This document shows positions 5,259 through 10,327 of a stretch of 10,327 nucleotides of DNA, piece by piece. The stretch covers positions 1 through 10,327 of the forward strand of contig CALDOH010000118.1 of assembly GCA_937912185.1 (NCBI GenBank), given 5' to 3'. This DNA is from an uncultured bacterium. Lineage in GTDB: Bacteria; Patescibacteriota; Patescibacteriia; UBA1558; GWA2-36-10. The notes beneath the pieces were generated by a model that was not told the origin of the DNA, did not search any database, and saw only the letters and a list, made by a program, of their open reading frames with translations. Numbering within the stretch: the first letter of the stretch is position 1; each line of letters starts with the position of its first letter. The position numbers were made by a program, and so were the translations under genes.

Positions 5259-5675
5259 ATGTTCAGTAAAAATGAAAATGCGCCAACCTCAAAAAGCGTA
5301 GAAACTATAATTGGTCCCTCAGTAAAAGTTGAGGGTAATTTTAAAGGAGAGGGCGATTTAGTAATAGAGGGTATCTTAGTTGGTACCTTGGATACTAAAA
5401 ACAACCTTAAAATTGGACAAAATGCTGTTGTTGAAGCCGATATTAAGGCTAATAACGCTTTTATCTCCGGTAAGGTTAAGGGTAATATTACCACTAAGGG
5501 TAAGGTTGAAGTTACTAGCACTGCTATTATTTTAGGTGACATCAAGGCCCAGGTGATTTCTATCGAAAGCGGCGCTTTGATTAAAGGACAACTAAACATG
5601 CCTGTTGGTGATATTAAGGTTGAAGACACTCACTTAGAGCCAGGGGTTGATGAGCCCGAAGAAAACGAAGAATAA
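5259..5675 (+). CDS. Bactofilin (polymer-forming cytoskeletal protein, DUF583)
   Basis: Self-polymerising beta-helix cytoskeletal protein that scaffolds cell-envelope enzymes or shape functions at the membrane. It has 138 residues, typical length. Seen: an unstructured N-terminal tail (1-15), then the core from TIIGPSVKVEGNFKGEGDL to about residue 118, built of short repeats with the IEG / ISG / IKG turn pattern (VIEGILVGTL, FISGKVKGNI, IILGDIKAQV, LIKGQLNM), and an acidic C-terminal tail ending EPEENEE. No SD is visible before the ATG; AT-rich sequence with TATAAAAAT stands directly before it. It is followed after 19 bases by the DAGK-like gene in the same direction, a probable two-gene operon. 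The role is family-based; cell-shape function in this organism is inferred. Confidence 0.92.
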   Translation: MFSKNENAPTSKSVETIIGPSVKVEGNFKGEGDLVIEGILVGTLDTKNNLKIGQNAVVEADIKANNAFISGKVKGNITTKGKVEVTSTAIILGDIKAQVISIESGALIKGQLNMPVGDIKVEDTHLEPGVDEPEENEE

Positions 5676-5694
5676 AATTTAAACTAGGAGCCTT

Positions 5695-6444
5695 ATGTAT
5701 CTTTACATTTATGACTCCTTCTTAAACGATAAAAAATACGCCGACCTTTTGATCAAAATAGAAAAGAGGATTACTGACTTGGGTATCAAGGGAAAGATCG
5801 CCCGTCTATCAATTCTCAAAAATATGAAAGAGTTGATCATCGACGGAGTTAAAGAAGGAGTAGAGACAGTTGTGGCTATTGGTAATAGTCAAACATTCGC
5901 TAGGGTGATAAACATCGTCGCTGATCTTGACGTTACCCTTGGTATGATCCCAGTCGACAATAATAATCCCATTGCTCGTGTCTTGGGAATCCCTCCAAGA
6001 ACTTTAGCTTGTGAGGTTTTGGCTAGCCGTATCATAAAAAAAATAGACTTGGGGAAAATAAATAATTATTATTTTATCAACGCCGCTGAGATTGAAAACG
6101 GTGATGTCATAATAGAATACAGCGACTTTAAAGTTTCTCCTGTCACCACCAATAGTCGAGTCACTCTACACAACTTTGCCAGCAATGAGCAGCTGGGTGG
6201 TGCCTCCAGTCCGGTGGATGGAATCTTAGAGGCTGTGATTACACCTATCAAATCTACTATCTTGGGTAAGAAAAATATTAGTGGCACAGTTCTGCCGTTT
6301 ACTAAAATAAAAATTGGTAGCGGTGGTGACGAACAAATCTCTATTTTAACTGACGAGCAGATCATCCTAAAGACCCCCGCTGAGGTAACAGTAGCTCCGC
6401 AAAAACTAAAGGTTATTGTTGGTAGCGACCGAAGCTTTGAATAA
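5695..6444 (+). CDS. Diacylglycerol/lipid kinase-like protein lacking the GGDGT loop
   Basis: 249 residues resembling the DAGK catalytic family, whose active members phosphorylate diacylglycerol or sphingoid lipids at the membrane. Seen: a Rossmann-like start (MYLYIYDSF); TVVAIGNSQT (58-67) where the family has the nucleotide-binding GGDGT; LGMIPVDNNNPIARVLGIP (82-100), matching the usual P-GTGNDFAR-LGIP region but with GTGND replaced; SSPVDGILEAVI (171-182), like the family's DG-LDVVI strand; and a C-terminal beta region with ILKTPAEVTVAPQKLKVIVG. Both nucleotide loops are altered, so kinase activity is doubtful; it may be a regulatory or lipid-binding derivative (inference). A good SD, AGGAG, is 4 bases before the ATG, 19 bases after the bactofilin stop. 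Transcription ends at the hairpin at 6467-6494. Confidence 0.72.
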   Translation: MYLYIYDSFLNDKKYADLLIKIEKRITDLGIKGKIARLSILKNMKELIIDGVKEGVETVVAIGNSQTFARVINIVADLDVTLGMIPVDNNNPIARVLGIPPRTLACEVLASRIIKKIDLGKINNYYFINAAEIENGDVIIEYSDFKVSPVTTNSRVTLHNFASNEQLGGASSPVDGILEAVITPIKSTILGKKNISGTVLPFTKIKIGSGGDEQISILTDEQIILKTPAEVTVAPQKLKVIVGSDRSFE

Positions 6445-6466
6445 AATATTTATACAGTAATACAGC

Positions 6467-6494
6467 AAAAAACCCTTCTTTTAAAGGGTTTTTT
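6467..6494. terminator. Bidirectional terminator between converging genes
   Basis: AAAAAACCCTT (6467-6477), 6-base loop, AAGGGTTTTTT (6484-6494): 11 perfect pairs with a T run on either strand. It sits between the DAGK-like gene and yidC, which converge, and probably serves both. Confidence 0.88.
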
Positions 6495-6515
6495 ATATTA
6501 TGTAAGTTTTGGAAT

Positions 6516-7235
6516 CTATTTTTTGTCAATTACTTCAACAGCTAATTCCTTCTTTTTAAAGCCTAGAACCATGTATTGTTGAACTATGGAAAAGGCGGTT
6601 GAGAGGAACCAGTAGAAGGTTAGTCCGGCCGGGAATTGTGAACCAATTACAATAGTAATAATTGGCATGATATAAAGCATCTGGCTGCTCATAGCACCAG
6701 CCATACCACCCTGCTTGTTCTTGCCCATCAACATTTTGGATTGCCAAAACTGAGCCAAGCCAGCTAAGACTGCCAAGACAATACTTTTTTCTGATAGGTC
6801 TAAAAATCCAAAGGCCACTGGTTCAAGAATGCCTGGGTTGCTTATAAAAGAATAGAGGGCACTCATAGCATCGTCTTTGGTCAAACCATCCAAAAAGACT
6901 CTGTAGATAGCAAACAAAAAAGGAAGTTGTATCAGAAGAGGTAAACAAGTTGAAAGGGGATTAACTTTTTTCTCTTTGTATAGAGCCATTAGCTCTGGAC
7001 CCATTTTTTCCTTGTCGTCTTTATATTTTTCTTTTATCTTTTCTATCTCCGGTTGGATAGAAGATAAATTCTTCTGTGCCTTGATTGATTTCTTTGATGG
7101 AATATATAGAAACAGTCGAATGATAAAAGTAAGTACAATAATAGCCACGCCCAAATCTTGCCCGGGTATATTATTGTAGAGCCAAACCAAAAGATTGAAT
7201 ATTGGTTGGTAGAAAATAATAAAAAAAAGTTCCAT
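6516..7235 (-). CDS. yidC: YidC/Oxa1 membrane protein insertase
   Basis: Inserts and folds inner-membrane proteins, alone or with Sec translocase. It has 239 residues: the core Oxa1 type, without the large periplasmic P1 domain of proteobacterial YidC and without a lipoprotein signal Cys. Seen: hydrophobic segments at about 4-22, 28-46, 96-115, 152-168, 186-200 and 205-225; the conserved positive groove residue Arg40 in TFIIRLF; a cytoplasmic helical hairpin at about 50-92 rich in Lys/Glu; NPLSTCLPLLIQLPFLFAIYRVF (92-114); and FPAGLTFYWFLS (201-212). It starts 17 bases after the yidD stop as last gene of the rpmH-rnpA-yidD-yidC unit. The jag/khpB gene often found next is absent here; the DAGK-like gene converges instead. 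Confidence 0.96.
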   Translation of the reverse strand: MELFFIIFYQPIFNLLVWLYNNIPGQDLGVAIIVLTFIIRLFLYIPSKKSIKAQKNLSSIQPEIEKIKEKYKDDKEKMGPELMALYKEKKVNPLSTCLPLLIQLPFLFAIYRVFLDGLTKDDAMSALYSFISNPGILEPVAFGFLDLSEKSIVLAVLAGLAQFWQSKMLMGKNKQGGMAGAMSSQMLYIMPIITIVIGSQFPAGLTFYWFLSTAFSIVQQYMVLGFKKKELAVEVIDKK

Positions 7236-7252
7236 TTATTTTTTGTAGTTAA

Positions 7253-7489
7253 TTATTTTACTGGATCTTGTCCGCCACTAGTAAATGGGTTGCAACGCAA
7301 TACTCTCCAGATAGTCATCACCCCACCACGTAAGGCTCCGTGCTTATCAATGGCCTGGTGACCATATTCTGAGCAATGAGGATAAAACTTACAATACCCG
7401 TGAGGATAGTAAACCTTAAACCAACCCGAATCAGGGGATAGAGTCTTTTGATATAAACGAATTAATTTTAATAGAGTATATTTTAACAT
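7253..7489 (-). CDS. yidD: Membrane protein insertion efficiency factor YidD
   Basis: Small membrane-associated protein thought to assist YidC-dependent insertion. It has 78 residues, normal length. Seen: an N-terminal amphipathic helix (LKYTLLKLIRLYQKTLSP), the Cys-rich signature CKFYPHCSEY (33-42), GALRGGVMTIWRVLRCNPF (51-69) with Cys66, and terminal GGQDPVK. The usual PTCS is PHCS here. A few extra residues (WFKVYYPHG) stand between the helix and the first Cys compared with typical YidD. It starts 6 bases after the rnpA stop; AAGG formed at that stop codon can act as SD. It sits between rnpA and yidC, the classical position. Confidence 0.94.
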   Translation of the reverse strand: MLKYTLLKLIRLYQKTLSPDSGWFKVYYPHGYCKFYPHCSEYGHQAIDKHGALRGGVMTIWRVLRCNPFTSGGQDPVK

Positions 7490-7495
7490 CTGGCC

Positions 7496-7837
7496 TTAAT
7501 TATAGATTTTCATCTTAGAAAAAGCAAAGTCTAGTTGTTTTCTTACAGTGACAAAATCCAAGTCAGCCGCTTCTTTTTTGGCTATAATTAGCAAAGAATA
7601 ACCAACTTCGATTTTTGGTAATAGTTCTCGAACAGCTTCACGCATCCGCCTCTTGACCTGGTTTCGTTTTACCGCTCGTTTATCTACTTTAGTAGAAACC
7701 ACAAAACCAATCCTAGCTTGCTCTTGCTTACTGTGCTCAAATTTAATAATATATTGAGGTAAAAAAAAGGTTTTACCCGATTTGAGCAACCTTTTTATAT
7801 CCGTATCTAAATTTAAACGATTGGCCTTAGTTAACAT
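7496..7837 (-). CDS. rnpA: Ribonuclease P protein component
   Basis: Protein subunit of RNase P, which with the rnpB RNA removes 5' leaders of tRNA precursors. It has 113 residues, normal length. Seen: N-terminal LTKANRLNLDTDIKRLLKSGK, ARIGFVVSTKVDKRAVKRN (41-59), and the RNR RNA-binding motif KRNQVKRRMREAVRELLP (57-74). It starts 21 bases after the rpmH stop in the conserved rpmH-rnpA order. No rnpB gene is seen in the window. Confidence 0.95.
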   Translation of the reverse strand: MLTKANRLNLDTDIKRLLKSGKTFFLPQYIIKFEHSKQEQARIGFVVSTKVDKRAVKRNQVKRRMREAVRELLPKIEVGYSLLIIAKKEAADLDFVTVRKQLDFAFSKMKIYN

Positions 7838-7858
7838 AAGGGCCTATTTTATAAGGAT

Positions 7859-8005
7859 TTATGAGTTGACAGTAAGACTAGCTCTTTTTTTAGCGCGACG
7901 ACGCTTAAGAACATTGCGTCCTCCTGGAGTAGCCATCCGTGAGCGAAAACCGTGTACTTTCGCACGTTTTCTTCGTTTTGGTTGATAAGTTCGTTTAGTT
8001 GCCAT
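7859..8005 (-). CDS. rpmH: 50S ribosomal protein L34
   Basis: Small basic protein of the large ribosomal subunit. The 48-residue frame reads [20 protein letters not shown], then [21 protein letters not shown] and ends SLTVNS. This is the full L34 signature ([25 protein letters not shown] region), with a few residues more at the C-terminus than E. coli L34. It is the first gene of the rpmH-rnpA-yidD-yidC unit and divergent from dnaA. No SD is seen; a perfect TATAAT sits only 5 bases before the ATG on the minus strand, so a leaderless transcript is a possible alternative to the promoter further upstream. Confidence 0.97.
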   Translation of the reverse strand: MATKRTYQPKRRKRAKVHGFRSRMATPGGRNVLKRRRAKKRASLTVNS

Positions 8006-8044
8006 AAAATATTATAAGCTCTTCAGAATTAAAATAACGTAGAA

Positions 8045-8073
8045 AGGGTAACACATTTCTCTTATTTTGGCAA
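8045..8073 (-). promoter_or_regulatory. Putative promoter of the rpmH operon
   Basis: The minus strand reads TTGCCA (8068-8073, 5 of 6), a 17-base spacer, then TACCCT (8045-8050), preceded by TGt as an extended -10. The -10 itself is weak. A competing candidate is TATAAT at 8011-8016, which would give an almost leaderless rpmH message. Confidence 0.45.
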
Positions 8074-8083
8074 GGGTATATAT

Positions 8084-8124
8084 TTATCCATTTTTGTAAA
8101 CATTTTATTAACATTTTATTCACT
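8084..8124 (+). promoter_or_regulatory. Phased DnaA-box-like array upstream of dnaA
   Basis: Three same-strand matches to TTATNCACA: TTATCCATT (8084), TTATTAACA (8105) and TTATTCACT (8116), with 7, 7 and 8 of 9 bases. Starts are 21 and 11 bases apart, i.e. two and one helical turns. The last two lie in an 11-bp tandem repeat AACATTTTATT (8099-8109, 8110-8120). A role in dnaA autoregulation or origin function is inferred. Confidence 0.5.
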
Positions 8125-8135
8125 TTATAAGCATT

Positions 8136-8168
8136 CTTTAAACTATCTATTTGTGATATAGTTTAAAG
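8136..8168. repeat. Inverted repeat at the dnaA promoter
   Basis: CTTTAAACTAT (8136-8146) and ATAGTTTAAAG (8158-8168) are perfectly complementary over 11 bases with an 11-base spacer. The right arm overlaps the putative dnaA -10 element. It may be an operator for dnaA control or an origin structure; no T-tract follows, so it is not a terminator. Confidence 0.6.
8154..8162 (+). promoter_or_regulatory. Putative extended -10 promoter of dnaA
   Basis: TGaTATAGT fits the extended -10 form TGnTATAAT with 5 of 6 in the hexamer; no good -35 is seen. The start would be near 8169, giving a leader of about 28 bases with AGG 9 bases before the dnaA ATG. The same TTGTGATATA context is seen at the promoter at 3373. 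Confidence 0.42.
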
Positions 8169-8196
8169 CGTACCCTTATTTTATAGGTAAAAATCC

Positions 8197-9573
8197 ATGC
8201 AAGATAATGAAAAAATTTGGCAAAGTGTCCTCGCAGAGTTAGAGCTCTTGATATCCAAGGCTAATTTTACTACTTGGTTTAAAAATACCTTTGTAGACGA
8301 GGTTAATAACCAAGAGGTTATAGTTGGGGTACCAAATGCCTTTACTAAAGTTTGGTTGGAAAAAAAGTATCACGATCAAATAGCTTCTGTTTTGGAAAAA
8401 ATATTATCACAAAACAATCTACAGGTTATCTACAGGGTCAAAATCAAGGAAAAAGAAGCTAGTATTAGCAAAAACGTACAAAAAAATACTGAGCAAAAAC
8501 AAGGTCCTGTGAATAACTTATCCCACAGTAATAACCCTAAACCTATCCAAAAATTTGGTCTAAACAGCTCTTATACTTTTAATAGTTTCGTTGTTGGCCC
8601 AGGAAATGAACTAGCTCAAGCTGCTGCTCACGCGGCTGCCCAAAAACCAGGGGAAATCTATAACCCCTTATTTATCTACGGCGGTGTTGGCCTAGGAAAA
8701 ACCCACCTTATTCAAGCGGTGGGTAATTATATTTTAGCTAAAGATCCTAGTAAAAAACTGCTTTACATCAACAGTGAAAAATTTACCAATGACTTTATTT
8801 ATGCCATTAAAAGTGGCAATACTGATAAATTTAAAGAAGCTTATCGTAATATTGATGTTCTACTTATAGATGATATCCAATTTATAGCCGGAAAAGAACA
8901 AACCCAAGAAGAGTTCTTCCATACTTTTAATGCCCTGCACCAAAATAATAAACAAATAATTATTTCTTCTGATCGTCCGCCCAAGGCTATCCCAGCCGTA
9001 GAGAGTCGCCTAATATCTCGTTTTGAGTGGGGGATGATTGCTGATATATCTTTCCCGGATTTTGAAACTAGGGTAGCCATCTTAGAAACAAAGTGCCAAG
9101 AAAAGAACTACCCCCTTGATAAGGACATAATTGATTATGTTGCTGAAAATATCCAAGAGAATATCCGTGAACTCGAAGGGGCACTAAACAGAATAATTGC
9201 CTTCCACCAACTTAATAATACCCGCCCCAGTCTTGAAAGTGTAAAAGCTATTATGGGTGGTATTTCTACTAACCCCAAAAAAGCTGGCTTAACAAGCAAA
9301 AAACTTTTACACGTTGTTTCTACTTTTTTTGATATAAGTTTAAGTGATCTTTTGGGTTCAAGTCGCAAAAGAGAGTTGGTGGTACCACGACAAATATCAA
9401 TGTATCTTATGAGAGAGGAACTCAAGGCCTCTTATCCAAACATAGGACAAGATATTGGTGGTCGCGACCATACCACCGCCATGCACGCTTGTATAAAAAT
9501 TAATACATTATTAGAGTCTGATGAAAAAATGAAAAACGACATTGCTGTACTTAAACAAAAAATATACGAGTAA
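8197..9573 (+). CDS. dnaA: Chromosomal replication initiator protein DnaA
   Basis: AAA+ ATPase that binds DnaA boxes, opens the origin and recruits the helicase. It has 458 residues, normal length. Seen: domain I (about 1-85, starting with IWQSVLAELE and TTWFKNTF); a short Asn/Gln-rich linker (about 86-122); domain III with Walker A GGVGLGKT (162-169), Walker B LLIDDIQF (222-229), sensor-1 region IIISSDRPP and the Arg-finger region SRLISRFEWGM (270-280); and domain IV with the DNA-binding signature IGQDIGGRDHTTAMHA (416-431). AGG lies 9 bases before the ATG. It is divergent from rpmH and followed after 269 bases by dnaN. The DnaA boxes downstream end in C or T where the consensus has A, which could reflect the specificity of this DnaA (inference). 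Confidence 0.98.
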   Translation: MQDNEKIWQSVLAELELLISKANFTTWFKNTFVDEVNNQEVIVGVPNAFTKVWLEKKYHDQIASVLEKILSQNNLQVIYRVKIKEKEASISKNVQKNTEQKQGPVNNLSHSNNPKPIQKFGLNSSYTFNSFVVGPGNELAQAAAHAAAQKPGEIYNPLFIYGGVGLGKTHLIQAVGNYILAKDPSKKLLYINSEKFTNDFIYAIKSGNTDKFKEAYRNIDVLLIDDIQFIAGKEQTQEEFFHTFNALHQNNKQIIISSDRPPKAIPAVESRLISRFEWGMIADISFPDFETRVAILETKCQEKNYPLDKDIIDYVAENIQENIRELEGALNRIIAFHQLNNTRPSLESVKAIMGGISTNPKKAGLTSKKLLHVVSTFFDISLSDLLGSSRKRELVVPRQISMYLMREELKASYPNIGQDIGGRDHTTAMHACIKINTLLESDEKMKNDIAVLKQKIYE

Positions 9574-9636
9574 GGTGTTAATAAAACTTTCATAAGTCTG
9601 TTTAAAACTAAAGTGTAAGTTGTTGAGAAAGATCCC

Positions 9637-9811
9637 CTTATCCACCGAAAAAATATTTTTAAAACTTATCCACCGAAAAAAGAAGAATAGTACACAGAAA
9701 GATCTATACTTTGTCCACTGAAGAAAAGGTTTTAAAAAATAAAAAACCTTAAATAAAAATAATTTTTCCAAACCTTTATTAACATATCAACAAGACCTAC
9801 TAATACTACTA
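9637..9811 (+). other. Candidate oriC between dnaA and dnaN
   Basis: A 17-base direct repeat, CTTATCCACCGAAAAAA, occurs at 9637-9653 and 9665-9681, and a diverged copy TTGTCCACTGAAGAAA at 9711-9726. Each holds a DnaA-box-like core TTATCCAC(C) followed by an A-tract, all in one direction. AT-rich DNA follows, then CTA CTA ATA CTA CTA (9797-9811), which resembles the DnaA-trio single-strand-binding element described for Bacillus subtilis. Location beside dnaA and dnaN supports an origin. Function is inferred; base-composition skew was not computed. Confidence 0.65.
9726..9750. repeat. AT-rich hairpin between dnaA and dnaN
   Basis: AAGGTTTT (9726-9733) and AAAACCTT (9743-9750) pair perfectly over 8 bases around a 9-base A-rich loop. 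It could be a weak dnaA terminator, though no T-tract follows directly on the plus strand, or an easily melted origin structure. Confidence 0.45.
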
Positions 9812-9842
9812 TATTTAATAAAGAAAACTAACTAACAAATAT

Positions 9843-10327
9843 ATGAAAATAGTTTGTACACAGGAAAACTTAAATAAAGGCCTCGGGTTGGTTTCACATA
9901 TTGCCAACAAAAATTCCAACCTACCAATTCTAAACAACGTGCTCTTAAAAGCAAAAAGGGATGGTCTAACTTTAATTACCACTGATTTAGAAATTGGAAT
10001 AAAGGTTTTTGTTAGAGCCAAAATAGAGGAAGAGGGGGATTTTACCGCCGACGCCAAACTATTAAATAGTTTTATTTCTTTATTACCAAGAGAAAATATA
10101 AATTTAGATTCAGAAGAGGATAGTTTAAAAATAAGAAGCGCCAATCAAGAAACAGATATTAAGGGTTTAGAGGCTGAGGACTTTCCTCTTATTCCAGATG
10201 TAGAAAAAGAAAACGAAATAGAGCTTTCCGCAATGGAATTTAAAAAGAGTTTAAGTCAGGTTTTACTTGCCGCCTCTCTTGATACTTCCCGGGTAGAAAT
10301 AAATGCTGTTAATTTTAAATTTAAACC
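9843..10327 (+). CDS. dnaN: DNA polymerase III beta subunit (sliding clamp), 3' end outside the window
   Basis: Ring-shaped processivity clamp of the replicative polymerase. The first 161 residues are visible and the frame is open to the right edge. Seen: the N-terminal strand MKIVCTQENLNKGLGLVSHI, then LPILNNVLLKAKRDGLTLITTDLEIGI (about 28-54), which is the typical first-domain signature, DFTADAKLLNSFISLLP, and near the edge LLAASLDTSRVEINAV, corresponding to the start of domain two (usual SRPVLNGV). No SD stands before the ATG; the preceding sequence is very AT-rich. It follows dnaA in the classical order and direction. Confidence 0.95.
   Translation, partial: MKIVCTQENLNKGLGLVSHIANKNSNLPILNNVLLKAKRDGLTLITTDLEIGIKVFVRAKIEEEGDFTADAKLLNSFISLLPRENINLDSEEDSLKIRSANQETDIKGLEAEDFPLIPDVEKENEIELSAMEFKKSLSQVLLAASLDTSRVEINAVNFKFK

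Noticed and set aside
7158..7361. Plus-strand frame across the yidC-yidD junction
   Set aside because: Shadow of two recognised genes on the other strand, with no SD or recognisable protein features.
8426..8434. TTATCTACA inside dnaA, and TTATCC-containing strings at 8519 and 9433
   Set aside because: Single imperfect DnaA-box matches within coding sequence, with no clustering or phasing; expected by chance in AT-rich DNA.
1..10327. Search for CRISPR arrays, insertion sequences, integrase genes and phage genes
   Set aside because: No regularly spaced repeats, transposase or integrase motifs or terminal inverted repeats were seen.

Overview
The window looks like the dnaA/origin region of a low-GC bacterial chromosome. 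The best guess is a Candidate Phyla Radiation (Patescibacteria/Parcubacteria-like) genome. That is inferred from the small genes, the many starts without a clear Shine-Dalgarno, a degenerate diacylglycerol-kinase-like protein beside a bactofilin, and the tight redox operon; no marker gene here proves it. No gene-free stretch exceeds about 270 bases.

Left part (1-2350, minus strand): an operon reading csoR-like regulator, trxA, trxB, malic enzyme (cut by the window edge). It has a sigma70-type promoter and a CsoR-type operator overlapping the -10 box and the regulator's translation start. Malic enzyme can make NAD(P)H, TrxB passes electrons to TrxA, and the regulator probably controls the unit in response to a thiol, persulfide or metal signal. 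The regulator lacks the usual copper ligands, and TrxB has an altered 2'-phosphate-binding motif.

Middle-left (2349-3798): a visibly GC-richer segment with two divergent single-gene units, a purine nucleoside phosphorylase/MTA phosphorylase family enzyme (minus) and a small three-helix membrane protein of unknown function (plus). Each has its own promoter, strong SD and hairpin terminator. A perfect 10-bp-arm palindrome covers the -10 box of the membrane protein gene.

Middle (3846-6494): a CNNM/DUF21-CBS membrane protein (minus), possibly coupled to a 30-residue upstream ORF; tRNA-Arg(CCT) (minus); then on the plus strand a bactofilin followed by a DAGK-like protein without the GGDGT nucleotide loop. 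A bidirectional terminator separates these from yidC.

Right part (6516-10327): the conserved origin cluster. yidC, yidD, rnpA and rpmH lie on the minus strand, divergent from dnaA and dnaN (partial) on the plus strand. rpmH is only 48 residues. The rpmH-dnaA gap has helically spaced DnaA-box-like sites, an 11-bp-arm inverted repeat and an extended -10 element. The dnaA-dnaN gap has 17-bp direct repeats containing DnaA boxes and a run of DnaA-trio-like triplets, so it is the best candidate for oriC.
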